From: an uncultured Pseudoxanthomonas sp.
Lineage (GTDB): Bacteria > Pseudomonadota > Gammaproteobacteria > Xanthomonadales > Xanthomonadaceae
Assembly: GCF_946886695.1 (NCBI RefSeq)
Contig: NZ_CAMPJD010000015.1
Location: 16,936-80,935, forward strand
DNA length: 64,000 nt
Direction: 5' to 3'
Within the stretch, counting starts at the first letter, position 1, and every line of letters begins with the position of its first letter. The notes under the pieces are model-generated. The model saw only the letters and a list, made by a program, of their open reading frames with translations. It was not told the origin of the DNA and made no database searches. The translations under genes and the position numbers were made by a program. Shown piece after piece: positions 34,843-43,274 of the stretch.

Positions 34843-35289
34843 TCAGGGCAGGATCGGCTGCATGCCCACGCCCAGCCGGTTCCAGGCGTTGATCGTGGCC
34901 ACCGCCATGGTCAGTTCGGCGATGCCGGATTCATCGAAGTGTTCCTTCAGCGCCTCGTAGGTCGCATCGGCGGGGGCGCCCGAGGGCAGGGTGGTCAGCT
35001 GCTCCGCCCACGCCAGCGCCGCGCCTTCGCGGGCGTCGAAGAAGCGGCTGTCGCGCCAGCCGGCCAGCGTGTCCAGCTTGCGCGGCTCCACGCCGGCCTT
35101 GCGCAAGGCGCCGCCGTGCATGTCCATGCAGTAGGCGCAGCCGTTGATCTGGGAGACGCGCAGGAAGACCAGTTCGAGGAATTCCTTGCCCAGCGCGCCG
35201 TTGTGCAGGGCGGTGCTGGCGGCGTACAGGCCGCGGAAGGCTTCGGGGACGTGCTTGGGATAGTCGACGCGATGGAACTTCTGGCTCAT
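34843..35289 (-). CDS. Carboxymuconolactone decarboxylase/AhpD-like peroxidase
   Basis: A 148-residue all-helical protein. The redox CxxC pair is in NGCAYCMDMHGGALRKAG (about 50-67) with the family His three residues on. This places it among AhpD-like alkylhydroperoxidases rather than true lactone decarboxylases. The ECF41-group sigma factor gene lies just upstream (37 bases) on the same strand. ECF41 sigma factors are typically encoded next to exactly this kind of gene ('COE' partners), so the protein is the probable target of the sigma factor, in oxidative or detoxification stress. Confidence 0.9.
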   Translation of the reverse strand: MSQKFHRVDYPKHVPEAFRGLYAASTALHNGALGKEFLELVFLRVSQINGCAYCMDMHGGALRKAGVEPRKLDTLAGWRDSRFFDAREGAALAWAEQLTTLPSGAPADATYEALKEHFDESGIAELTMAVATINAWNRLGVGMQPILP

Positions 35290-35326
35290 GGCAGGGCTTC
35301 CGTGGCGGCCACCGTGGCCGCCTTCA

Positions 35327-36214
35327 CTACCAGGACGCGCCACCGTCCTTCGCCGTGACAGCCGTGCCCAACTTGTCCGGATTGGCGACGGTGAACAGCT
35401 CGCTGATGCGCTCGCCATCGCTGACCGCCACCATCACCGCGGCCAGTGTGCCGTCGCGGTAGCGCAGGATCGCGGGTTCGCCATTGACCGTGCCCATGCG
35501 CCACGCGATGGCTGGATCGTGCCGCCGGTAGACCGCCCAGAACAACCGTGCGATGCGCGCCGCCCCCAGCAGCGGACGGATGACGGCCACCGCCTTGCCG
35601 CCGCCATCGGACACCAGACGTGCGTCTTCGCTCAACAGGGCGGTGATCGCGGGCTGGTCGCCGCGCTGTGCCGCGCGCATGAAACGCTCCAGCAGATGGC
35701 GATGGTGTTCCGGCGCCACATCGAAGCGGGGACGACCCGCCTGCACGCGCTCGCGGGCGCGGTGGACCATCTGCCGGCAATTCGCCTCGCTCTGGCCCAG
35801 CAGCGGCGCGATCTGCGCGTAGTCGTAGTCGAAGGCCTCCTTCAGCAGAAAGGCCGCGCGTTCCTCCGGACCCAGCCGCTCCAGCACGGCGAGGAAGGCC
35901 AGCGAAACCTGCTCGGCGACCTCGGCGGAATGCTCGGGGGTCGGAGACTCGTCGATCTCCGAGGGGGCGGGAAGCCATGGCCCGGTGTAGTGCTCGCGCT
36001 GCATGCGTGCGGCGCGGAGGCGGTCGATGCCCAGTCGCGTGGCGGCGGTGACCAGCCAGGCTTCCGGGTCGCGGATGCCGGTCCTGTCGGCCTGCTGCCA
36101 GCGCAGCCAGGTGTCCTGGACCACGTCCTCGGCGTCACTGCGGCTGCCCAACAAGCGGTAGGACAGCCCGAACAGGCGGGAACGGTGGGCTTCGAAAGTG
36201 TTTTCGGCGTTCAT
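35327..36214 (-). CDS. ECF41-group sigma factor with SnoaL-like C-terminal domain
   Basis: A 295-residue extracytoplasmic-function sigma factor. Region 2 (about 8-75) contains RLFGLSYRLLGSRSDAEDVV; region 4 (about 110-165) contains FLLKEAFDYDYAQIAPLLGQ. The long C-terminal extension (about 175-295) is SnoaL/NTF2-like. All three group signatures are seen: WLPAP in the linker, DGGGK (about 228) and NPDKL (about 280). In studied members the extension replaces an anti-sigma factor and tunes activity. An exact ECF41-type promoter lies 10 bases before the ATG at 36214, indicating autoregulation and an almost leaderless mRNA. Confidence 0.93.
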   Translation of the reverse strand: MNAENTFEAHRSRLFGLSYRLLGSRSDAEDVVQDTWLRWQQADRTGIRDPEAWLVTAATRLGIDRLRAARMQREHYTGPWLPAPSEIDESPTPEHSAEVAEQVSLAFLAVLERLGPEERAAFLLKEAFDYDYAQIAPLLGQSEANCRQMVHRARERVQAGRPRFDVAPEHHRHLLERFMRAAQRGDQPAITALLSEDARLVSDGGGKAVAVIRPLLGAARIARLFWAVYRRHDPAIAWRMGTVNGEPAILRYRDGTLAAVMVAVSDGERISELFTVANPDKLGTAVTAKDGGASW

Positions 36215-36223
36215 GCGACCAAA

Positions 36224-36250
36224 GACGGGGAAGGGTACCTGGCTGTGACA
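36224..36250 (-). promoter_or_regulatory. ECF41-type promoter (TGTCACA-n16-CGTC)
   Basis: On the minus strand, TGTCACA (36250-36244) is followed by 16 bases and CGTC (36227-36224). This equals the published ECF41 consensus. CGTC ends 10 bases before the sigma factor ATG, so transcription would start within a few bases of the start codon. Confidence 0.75.
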
Positions 36251-36328
36251 GGCGGGCGACGTGTCACTTTGGCCTAAAATGGGCGCTTCCGCCCGCTACC
36301 CACCGGCAGCCCCGGCTTTGCCCGCCCC

Positions 36329-37846
36329 ATGACCTCGATCAAGCAGGAAGACCTCATCCAGTCCATCGCCGATGGCCTGCAGTACATCAGCTACTACCAC
36401 CCGGTCGACTACATCAAGAACCTCTCCGCTGCCTACGAGCGCGAGGAATCGCCCGCGGCCAAGGACGCCATCGCCCAGATCCTGATCAACTCGCGCATGT
36501 GCGCCGAAGGCCACCGCCCGATCTGCCAGGACACCGGCATCGTCACCGTGTTCCTCGAGATCGGCATGGACGTGCGCTGGGACGACGCCACGATGGGCGT
36601 GGAGGACATGGTCCACGAAGGCGTGCGCCGCGCCTACAACCATCCCGACAACAAGCTGCGCGCCAGCGTGCTGGCCGACCCGGCCGGCAAGCGCACCAAC
36701 ACCAAGGACAACACGCCGGGCGTGGTCAACGTCAAGGTGGTGCCGGGCAATACCGTCGACGTGATCGTCGCCGCCAAGGGCGGTGGCTCCGAGGCGAAAT
36801 CCAAGTTCGCCATGCTCAACCCCTCCGACTCCATCGTCGACTGGGTGCTGAAGACCGTGCCGACCATGGGCGCCGGCTGGTGCCCACCGGGCATGCTCGG
36901 CATCGGCATCGGCGGTACCGCCGAGAAGGCGATGCTGCTGGCGAAGGAATCGCTGATGGAGCCGATCGACATCACCGACCTGCAGGCGCGCGGCCCGTCC
37001 AATCGCGCCGAAGAACTGCGCCTGGAGCTGTACGAAAAGGTCAACGCGCTTGGCATCGGTGCGCAGGGCCTCGGCGGCCTGACCACCGTGCTCGACATCA
37101 AGGTCAAGGACTACCCGACCCACGCGGCCAACCTGCCGGTGGCGCTGATCCCGAACTGCGCCGCCACCCGCCATGCGCACTTCACCCTCGACGGCAGCGG
37201 CCCGGTGATGCTGGACCCGCCGTCACTGGAAGACTGGCCGGAACTGACCTACGACGCGTCGAAGGGCCGTCGCGTCGACCTCGACACGCTGACGCGCGAA
37301 GACGTGGCCAACTGGAAGCCGGGCGAGGTGCTGCTGCTCAACGGCAAGCTGCTGACCGGCCGCGACGCCGCGCACAAGCGCATGGTCGACATGCTCAACA
37401 AGGGCGAGGCCTTGCCGGTCGATCTGAGGGGGCGCCTCATCTACTACGTCGGCCCGGTCGATCCGGTGCGCGATGAAGTCGTTGGCCCGGCAGGCCCGAC
37501 CACCGCCACCCGCATGGACAAGTTCACCGAGCAGGTGCTGGCGCAGACCGGCCTGCTGGGCATGGTCGGCAAGGCCGAGCGCGGCCCGGCGGCGATCGAG
37601 GCGATCAGGAAGCACCAGTCGGCCTACCTGATGGCGGTCGGCGGCGCGGCGTACCTCGTCTCGAAGGCGATCAAGGCGGCGAAGGTGGTCGGCTTCGCGG
37701 ACCTGGGCATGGAAGCGATCTACGAATTTACCGTGCAGGACATGCCGGTGACGGTCGCCGTCGATTCGCAGGGCACCTCGGTGCACCAGACCGGCCCGAA
37801 GGAATGGCAGGCGCGGATCGGGAAGATTCCGGTGGTGGTGGCGTAG
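36329..37846 (+). CDS. Class I fumarate hydratase (iron-sulfur type)
   Basis: A 505-residue oxygen-sensitive fumarase that interconverts fumarate and malate in the TCA cycle. The three cluster cysteines are in RPICQDTGIV (about 67), IPNCAATRHAHF (about 275) and MGAGWCPPGMLG (about 190). The enzyme has both alpha and beta regions fused in one chain, as in FumA/FumB (alpha about 1-330; beta from GEVLLLNGKLLTGRDAAHKR on). Length and motifs fit. It diverges from the ECF41 gene, sharing a 115-base intergenic region. Confidence 0.95.
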   Translation: MTSIKQEDLIQSIADGLQYISYYHPVDYIKNLSAAYEREESPAAKDAIAQILINSRMCAEGHRPICQDTGIVTVFLEIGMDVRWDDATMGVEDMVHEGVRRAYNHPDNKLRASVLADPAGKRTNTKDNTPGVVNVKVVPGNTVDVIVAAKGGGSEAKSKFAMLNPSDSIVDWVLKTVPTMGAGWCPPGMLGIGIGGTAEKAMLLAKESLMEPIDITDLQARGPSNRAEELRLELYEKVNALGIGAQGLGGLTTVLDIKVKDYPTHAANLPVALIPNCAATRHAHFTLDGSGPVMLDPPSLEDWPELTYDASKGRRVDLDTLTREDVANWKPGEVLLLNGKLLTGRDAAHKRMVDMLNKGEALPVDLRGRLIYYVGPVDPVRDEVVGPAGPTTATRMDKFTEQVLAQTGLLGMVGKAERGPAAIEAIRKHQSAYLMAVGGAAYLVSKAIKAAKVVGFADLGMEAIYEFTVQDMPVTVAVDSQGTSVHQTGPKEWQARIGKIPVVVA

Positions 37847-37854
37847 TCGCGTTT

Positions 37855-37975
37855 CCCTTCTCCCTTCGGGAGAAGGTGCCCGTAGGGCGGATGAGGGAAA
37901 GCGGAGTCAGGATGTTTGAATCATTCGGACTTGCGTTACCCCTCACCCCAACCCCTCTCCCGCAGGGAGAGGGGC
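37855..37975. repeat. Two intergenic palindromic repeats
   Basis: 37855-37897 (CCCTTCTCCCTTCGGGAGAA then GGGCGGATGAGGG) and 37938-37975 (ACCCCTCACCCCAACCCCTC then CCGCAGGGAGAGGGG), members of the families at 11206-11343. Confidence 0.6.
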
Positions 37976-37996
37976 TCAAACTTCAAGAGGTCCTGC

Positions 37997-38632
37997 ATGT
38001 CGACGACGCTGTACTACTCCCGCAGCACCGCCAGCCTGGTCGTCCACTGGCTGCTGATCGAGCTCGGCATTCCGCACGAACTGCACGAGCTGGACTTCGA
38101 CAAGCGCGACCAGAAATCGGACGACTACCTCAAGCTCAATCCCGCCGGCGTGGTGCCCACGCTGGTGATGGACGGGCAGGTGATCACCGAGACCGCCGCC
38201 ATCCTGATGCATCTTGCCGACACGCATCCGCGTGCGGAGCTGGCGCCCGCGGTGGCAACCACCCAGCGCGCCCAGTACTACCGCTGGATGCTGTTCTGCG
38301 CCAACACGCTGATGCCCGCGTATCGCGCGTGGTTCTATTCCGACGAGATCGCCGGCGAGGCCAACATCGAGGCCACGCAGCAGCACGCCCGGGCGAAGCT
38401 GGAGAAGGCGTGGGGACAGGTCGCCGACCACCTGGAGGCGCACGGCCCCTACCTGCTGGGCGCACAACGCAGCGCCGCGGACTTCCTGCTGACCATGCTG
38501 ATGCGCTGGTCGCGCAACATGCCGAAGCCGACCGACAGCTGGCCGGTATTGCAGGCCTATGCGCAGCGCATGAAGGCGCTGCCGAGTTTCAGGGAAGTCT
38601 ATACCCGCGAAGGACTGACCGACTGGACCTGA
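37997..38632 (+). CDS. Glutathione S-transferase family protein
   Basis: A 211-residue GST. The thioredoxin-like N-terminal domain opens STTLYYSRSTASLVVHWLLI, with Ser/Tyr candidates for glutathione activation, and has the cis-Pro/SNAIL-like segment VVPTLVMDGQVITETAAILM. The C-terminal helical domain (about 88-205) contains RSAADFLLTMLMRW, the conserved N-capping helix. The ATG at 37997 follows AAGAGG. The substrate is unknown. Confidence 0.88.
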   Translation: MSTTLYYSRSTASLVVHWLLIELGIPHELHELDFDKRDQKSDDYLKLNPAGVVPTLVMDGQVITETAAILMHLADTHPRAELAPAVATTQRAQYYRWMLFCANTLMPAYRAWFYSDEIAGEANIEATQQHARAKLEKAWGQVADHLEAHGPYLLGAQRSAADFLLTMLMRWSRNMPKPTDSWPVLQAYAQRMKALPSFREVYTREGLTDWT

Positions 38633-38649
38633 CGGTCGCGCAATCCACT

Positions 38650-38789
38650 GTAGGAGCGACGTAAGTCGCGACCGTGGATCGGGAAATCGCGTGACGCCGT
38701 GGCCATGAGCGGCGTGCGCCTGAAATACATCGCCTGGAGCAGCGTTCCTGCCCGTCTAGGCATGTGGTCGCGACTTACGTCGCTCCTAC
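38650..38789. repeat. Inverted repeat pair, family GTAGGAGCGACGTAAGTCGCG, copy 2
   Basis: Two perfect 24-base arms (38650-38673 and 38766-38789), each with a GTAG head, separated by 92 bases. This is the cleanest GTAG-type REP pair in the window. Confidence 0.8.
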
Positions 38790-38808
38790 AGCAGGCAACA
38801 GCGGACGC

Positions 38809-39918
38809 TCAGTCCACATACTCGTCGAACTTCCGCCCGCCCTGGAACGGCATCAGATGCTGGCGCAGGATGCCGCGCGGCACCGTTTCGAGCTTCATCA
38901 CGCCGTACTCCTCGGGCCAGTCTTCCTGTTTCGGCGGCAGCTTGAACGTGCCCATCAGCATGTCCACCAGCGGCAGGTGGATGGCGTAGTTCACGTCCAG
39001 GTAGTCCTTGTGCCGCGCATGGTGCCAGTGGTGGTAGCGCGGCAGCACCAGCAGGTACTCCAGCACGCCGAAGCGGATGCCGAGGTTGGCATGCGCCAGC
39101 ACGGCTTGCAGGCCGACCAGGATCACGTACGCGTTCACCGCGGGTGCCGAGAACCCGAGGATCAGCAGCGGCAACAGCACCGCGCTGCGGGTCAGCACGA
39201 TTTCGACGAAGTGGATGCGCGAACCTGCCAGCCAGTCCATTTCGCGACTCGAGTGATGGACGGCATGGAAGCGCCAGAGCCACGGAATGTTGTGGTACGC
39301 ACGGTGCAGCAGCGCCTGGGCCAGGTCGGCCACGAACACCGCGATCAGGAACTGCGCCCACACAGGCAAGGACTGGATAGCGTCCTTCAGTGCCGGGAAA
39401 GCCGCCAACCCGGCGATGGTGGAGGTGGATGCCGTCACCAGGATCAGGATGAACTGCACCAGCACGTGGCTCATGAAGAAGTAGCCCACGTCCGTGCGCC
39501 AGCCGGGGCGCAACGGCGAAATGCGGCGCTTGCCCAGGTAGTGCTCCAGCGGCACGAACACCAGCGCCGAGAAGAACAGCGAGATCACGAACCAGTCCAG
39601 GCCCAGCGAGTAGGGCGTCTTGCCGATGGCATCGAACTGCACGTTGGTGCCGCCCAGCAGAACGGCGAGCGTGGCGCCGCCCACGCCGACCAGGGCGATG
39701 CGTTTGTTGCGGTCGCGCAGGATGGCCAGCGTGCCCATGCCGAACGCCGCTGCCAGACCGACCAGCAACAGGTGGCGCGCGAACTGCTCGTTGTAGACCG
39801 CGCGGAACTCCTTGCTGGTCAGCAGTTCGGGATGGTGGAAGCAGAGCACCGCCATCAGGCTGAGCAGCCCGAGCAGGGCGGAGGCGTAGGCGAAGAACGA
39901 ACGGCGCGGGCGGGACAT
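38809..39918 (-). CDS. Sterol desaturase/fatty acid hydroxylase family membrane protein
   Basis: A 369-residue integral membrane di-iron oxygenase. There are about eight hydrophobic segments. Histidine boxes in family order are LLHRAYHNIPWLWRFHAVHH (about 192-211), AHANLG and LPRYHHWHHARHKDYLDVNY (about 290-309). These are the ligands for a di-iron centre that hydroxylates or desaturates lipids. The long N-terminal part (about 1-110) with extra membrane segments is seen in a bacterial subgroup. The lipid substrate is unknown; hopanoid, carotenoid or ornithine-lipid modification are all possible. Confidence 0.88.
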   Translation of the reverse strand: MSRPRRSFFAYASALLGLLSLMAVLCFHHPELLTSKEFRAVYNEQFARHLLLVGLAAAFGMGTLAILRDRNKRIALVGVGGATLAVLLGGTNVQFDAIGKTPYSLGLDWFVISLFFSALVFVPLEHYLGKRRISPLRPGWRTDVGYFFMSHVLVQFILILVTASTSTIAGLAAFPALKDAIQSLPVWAQFLIAVFVADLAQALLHRAYHNIPWLWRFHAVHHSSREMDWLAGSRIHFVEIVLTRSAVLLPLLILGFSAPAVNAYVILVGLQAVLAHANLGIRFGVLEYLLVLPRYHHWHHARHKDYLDVNYAIHLPLVDMLMGTFKLPPKQEDWPEEYGVMKLETVPRGILRQHLMPFQGGRKFDEYVD

Positions 39919-39964
39919 GGTGCTTCCTTGGCAGGTCGAGTGGCTTCCTGCGCCCGATTTTACG

Positions 39965-40384
39965 TCAGACGATGCGATTTCCGGCCGCATCCACCACGGG
40001 CTCTCCATCCTCCTTCGCGAAGGCGCCCTGTTGCGGTCGCGGCAGGATGTCCAGCACACGCTCCGAGGGGCGGCAGAGTGTGGTTCCCATCGGTGTCACC
40101 ACGATCGGCCGGTTGATGAGCACCGGGTGGGCCAGCATCGCATCGACCAGCGCGTCGTCGTCCGCATCGGCCAGGGCGAGGTCCGAGTACAGGGCCTCCT
40201 TGGCGCGCACCACCTCGCGAACCGGCACCTGCATCGCGGCGATCAGCGACAGCAGGGTGGCGCGATCCGGCGGGGTCCGCAGGTACTCGATGACGTGCGG
40301 CTCGATGCCGGCATTGCGGATCAATCCCAGCGTGTTGCGCGACGTACCGCAGGCCGGGTTGTGGTAGATCGTCACCTCGCCCAT
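39965..40384 (-). CDS. arsC: Arsenate reductase (glutaredoxin-dependent)
   Basis: A 139-residue ArsC of the glutaredoxin-coupled class. The HX3CX3R motif is HNPACGTSR (His8, Cys12, Arg16); further conserved blocks are EYLRTPPDRATLLSLI, HPVLINRPIVVTP and CRPSERVLDILP. It reduces arsenate to arsenite. There is no ars operon nearby, so it may serve background resistance. Its ATG overlaps the pldA stop by one base. Confidence 0.93.
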   Translation of the reverse strand: MGEVTIYHNPACGTSRNTLGLIRNAGIEPHVIEYLRTPPDRATLLSLIAAMQVPVREVVRAKEALYSDLALADADDDALVDAMLAHPVLINRPIVVTPMGTTLCRPSERVLDILPRPQQGAFAKEDGEPVVDAAGNRIV

Positions 40385-41571
40385 CAGTACCAGTCCAGCA
40401 GCGAGATGCCCAGGCCAATATAGGTGGCCTTGTGGTTGTAGTCGATCAGGCTTTCACCGTAGCCGTGGAACAGCTGCACGTGTGCACGGAAGCTCCGGTT
40501 GATCGGGAACCCGTAGTCCACCTGCAGGGCACCATGCGAGTCGTCGCCTCCACGCAGCGAATGCCGGCCCAGTACCGTGAACACATGGCCGTTGCGCGCG
40601 TAGGTGAGCATCGCATCGCCGCGGCCAATGTAGTCCTCGATGTCGGGGTTGTCGTCGTCGTTGCCGTCCGGCACGCGATACCAGGGGCGCAGCACCAGTG
40701 CCCAGTTGTCGCGATCCAGGCCGATGGTGGCGATGACGCGGTTCCAGCTGCGCGACAGCGGATCGCTGCGGCCATTGGACTGGTGGTTGAGCGCGATGCC
40801 GGCCATGCGGCCCTTCCAGCCGGCGATGCTGTAGTTGTTGCGGAACACCAGCATCACTTCCGGCTCGTAGTTCGTCTCCCGGAACGGGCGCGATTCGTCG
40901 CCGTTGTAGACCTGCCAGCGCGAGCTCTGGGTGTAGGCCCCCCAGACGTCGCCGTTGTCGCCGAACAGGTTCTCCGCGAACTTGGTCTTGAAGCTCAACT
41001 GGAATTTCGCCTCGATGTCCTGCAGGTCCTGCGGCTCGATGACGGTGTTGTCCGGGTTGGGCGAAGACGGCGTCTCGTTGACCTGGCTGGTCCAGAACGC
41101 AGGCAGCAGGTACATGGGCTTGTAGGCGCGCAGTTGGAACACGCCCAGCTTGGAGTCCTTGGCCAGCTCCCAACGGCTGTCGAGCAGCGAGCCGCGCCCC
41201 GCATTGGCGATCAGGTCGGCGTCGGCAGGATCGTCGGTGCGGAACCATGCGCCCAGGCGGCGGCGCGTACGCTGGCTGAGGGGAAGATCCTGGCCGGTCT
41301 CCATGTCGGCGGCCGCCTTGGCTTCGGCACGGGCCTGCGCGCGCGCCTGGATTTCGGCTTCTCTGGCAGCCAGCGCCTGTTCGTCGGCCTGTCGGGTGTC
41401 GGCCGCAGTGCGCCCGAGTGCCGCGTCATAGCAGGCCAGGCGTGCGGCGTCGTTCTCGAGCGAGAAGCAGGCCTCGGCGGCCGTTCCGGCGGGGGCGTTT
41501 TCCTGTGCTTGGGCGCTCAGTGCGAAGGTAACTCCGATTACCAGGGGCAGAAGCCGGGTGGGGTGCGTCAT
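40384..41571 (-). CDS. pldA: Outer-membrane phospholipase A (PldA/OMPLA)
   Basis: A 395-residue outer-membrane enzyme that removes misplaced phospholipids from the outer leaflet. A signal peptide ends near AQAQ. An N-terminal extension (about 25-120) contains ENDAARLACYDAALG and an Ala/Arg/Glu-rich helix before the 12-strand barrel. The active-site region is IALNHQSNGRSDPLSRSWNR (about 260-279), with the His-x-Ser pair and the distal Asn of the family. The C terminus is LGISLLDWY. The N-terminal extension is longer than in the E. coli protein. Confidence 0.93.
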   Translation of the reverse strand: MTHPTRLLPLVIGVTFALSAQAQENAPAGTAAEACFSLENDAARLACYDAALGRTAADTRQADEQALAAREAEIQARAQARAEAKAAADMETGQDLPLSQRTRRRLGAWFRTDDPADADLIANAGRGSLLDSRWELAKDSKLGVFQLRAYKPMYLLPAFWTSQVNETPSSPNPDNTVIEPQDLQDIEAKFQLSFKTKFAENLFGDNGDVWGAYTQSSRWQVYNGDESRPFRETNYEPEVMLVFRNNYSIAGWKGRMAGIALNHQSNGRSDPLSRSWNRVIATIGLDRDNWALVLRPWYRVPDGNDDDNPDIEDYIGRGDAMLTYARNGHVFTVLGRHSLRGGDDSHGALQVDYGFPINRSFRAHVQLFHGYGESLIDYNHKATYIGLGISLLDWY

Positions 41572-41639
41572 GCAGGGGCTCGAAGGTGGGGGCGGCGACA
41601 TTCTGCCAGCCGGCGCGGATGGGACGTGCGACGTGGTGT

Positions 41640-42125
41640 TCAAAAGATCCAGGCGAACACGAATAGTCCCAGCATCGCGAATGCCAAGCCCAGCTTGAGC
41701 ACCACGCCCAACAGGATGCCAAGCCAGGTGCCCAGGCCCACCTTGGTGGCCTGGCGGAATTCCCGGCCATGCCAGAGTTCGCCCAGCAGCGCGCCGATGA
41801 AGGGGCCCGCCAGCAGGCCGATAGGCATGAAGAACAGGCCGGCGAACGTGCCCAGCACGGTCCCCAGTAATGCCTTGCGGCTCGCGCCGACCCGCTGCGC
41901 ACCGATTGCGGTGGAGAAGATGTCGACGGCGAAGGACAGCGCGGTCAGCAGGCCCAGCACGACCAGCGTGACCCAGCCGATCTGCTGGAAATCGCCCGCC
42001 CAGGCAGCCAGCAGCATGCCGCCGAAGACCAGGGGCAGGCCGGGCAGGGCAGGCAGGATCACCCCCGCGATGCCAACCAGGATCAGCACCACGGCCAGGG
42101 CGTAGTAAAGCATCTGGATATCCAA
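41640..42125 (-). CDS. DUF456-family membrane protein
   Basis: A 161-residue polytopic membrane protein with about five hydrophobic segments and the family core GVILPALPGLPLVFGGMLLA (about 21-40) plus PIGLLAGPFIGALLGELWHG. The best start is TTG at 42125: AGGAG lies 7 bases upstream of it, while the ATG at 42113 has no ribosome site. Function unknown. Confidence 0.82.
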   Translation of the reverse strand: MDIQMLYYALAVVLILVGIAGVILPALPGLPLVFGGMLLAAWAGDFQQIGWVTLVVLGLLTALSFAVDIFSTAIGAQRVGASRKALLGTVLGTFAGLFFMPIGLLAGPFIGALLGELWHGREFRQATKVGLGTWLGILLGVVLKLGLAFAMLGLFVFAWIF

Positions 42126-42354
42126 ACAATTCTCCTAGTGAATCAAGGGGTTGGCAGGGGGTTGACTTTTTCGTTCAAGCGTTTGCATTTTGCCAAATGC
42201 CGGGTTACTGTGCGGCCGCTGCCGTTGCCAAGGTCACCGTGAATCGTGGCCTGATGGGGTAGATCCATGATCCGCTGCATCCTTGTACCTCGCTTCCTCC
42301 TTGCAACCAGCCGCCCAGCAGGCGTATCCACCACCCGTTTCAAGGAGCAAGTAG

Positions 42355-42564
42355 ATGTCTGATCGTGAAACCGGAACCGTGAAATGGTTCAACGATGCCA
42401 AGGGCTTCGGCTTCATCAGCCGCGAGAATGGCGAAGACGTGTTCGTGCACTTCCGCGCCATCCAGACCCAGGGCTTCAAGAGCCTGAAGGAAGGACAGAA
42501 GGTCAGCTTCACCGTCGTGCAGGGCCAGAAGGGCCTGCAGGCGGATGCCGTGCAGCCCGTCTGA
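42355..42564 (+). CDS. Cold-shock domain protein (CspA family)
   Basis: A 69-residue single OB-fold that binds single-stranded RNA/DNA and melts RNA structure. RNP1 is KGFGFI (about 17-22) and RNP2 is DVFVHF (about 28-33). AGGAG sits 8 bases before the ATG. The gap upstream (about 230 bases) could hold a long 5' leader as in cold-regulated csp mRNAs: TTGCAT and TACTGT boxes 17 bases apart lie near 42184-42212, giving a leader of about 140 bases, but this is tentative. A strong terminator follows. Confidence 0.95.
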   Translation: MSDRETGTVKWFNDAKGFGFISRENGEDVFVHFRAIQTQGFKSLKEGQKVSFTVVQGQKGLQADAVQPV

Positions 42565-42600
42565 CCCGACCGCCGAACCGCGCAACAGCGCGTGCTCCAC

Positions 42601-42634
42601 AAGAAAAAGCCCGGCTGATGCCGGGCTTTTTCTT
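42601..42634. terminator. Bidirectional intrinsic terminator
   Basis: A perfect 15-base palindrome (AAGAAAAAGCCCGGC and its inverse) around TGAT gives a GC stem with T-runs in both directions. It sits between the convergent csp gene and the gene ending at 42656. Confidence 0.92.
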
Positions 42635-42655
42635 GGTTCTTGGTCGCGGTTGCGA

Positions 42656-43132
42656 TCAGCGCAGTACCACGCGACCGTTCTGGATACGCACGTAAGTGTT
42701 CTCGCGGATGCCACCCAGATCGCGCTGGCTGATCGTGACGCGGCGACCGTCATCCATCCGCACGGTCACGTTGTAGGTTTCGCCGGTGGTGCGGTTCTGG
42801 ATGGCGTTGCCTGCGGCCGCACCGGCGACGGCGCCGGCCACGGTGGACACATTCTTGTTGCCTTCACTACCGCCGGTGCGATCGGAAATCTGGCGGCCGG
42901 CGACCGCGCCGACGATACCGCCCAATACCGCGCCGGTGGCGGACGGCGCGCTGCGGCCCGACGACACGACATCGATGCGTTCGACGATGCCGCAATCCGC
43001 GCAGTACCGGTTGGCGGGGGCAGTGTTGCTGTAACCGCCGCCATAACCGCTGCCGTAGCCCGGCGAAGTGCTGGCGCAGCCGGCGAGCGCGACGGTGGCG
43101 GTCAGGCCGATGACGAGCAGGCGCATGTTCAT
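42656..43132 (-). CDS. Glycine-zipper lipoprotein (17-kDa surface antigen type)
   Basis: A 158-residue outer-membrane-type lipoprotein. The lipobox is ALAGC (Cys19). A Gly/Tyr/Ser-rich stretch follows, then the duplicated glycine zippers ATGAVLGGIVGAVAGRQI and VAGAVAGAAAGNAIQNRT (about 65-115), and a C-terminal beta part. The family (SlyB/Rick_17kDa type) inserts in the outer membrane; exact function is unclear. A second member lies at 45762-46577. Confidence 0.85.
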   Translation of the reverse strand: MNMRLLVIGLTATVALAGCASTSPGYGSGYGGGYSNTAPANRYCADCGIVERIDVVSSGRSAPSATGAVLGGIVGAVAGRQISDRTGGSEGNKNVSTVAGAVAGAAAGNAIQNRTTGETYNVTVRMDDGRRVTISQRDLGGIRENTYVRIQNGRVVLR

Positions 43133-43214
43133 GGAAATCTCCTGTGGATGGCCGGCCCCGCGTGGTGATGGGGCCGTTCGATGGCCATGCTCCACAGCAT
43201 CGCGTGAACATGAT

Positions 43215-43246
43215 GAGAACCGGGCCGCATGAGCGGCCCGGTTCTC
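43215..43246. terminator. Long hairpin between two minus-strand genes
   Basis: A perfect 14-bp stem (GAGAACCGGGCCGC and its inverse) with a 4-base loop, 29 bases past the stop of the cytochrome gene. No clear T-run follows, so termination efficiency is uncertain. Confidence 0.55.
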
Positions 43247-43274
43247 AGTTGCGATTCAGACGCCGGCCGTGCGA

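Noticed and set aside
40432..42105. Plus-strand open frame of 557 codons opposite pldA and the DUF456 gene
   Set aside because: It crosses two real genes and their gap in antisense and shows no domain.
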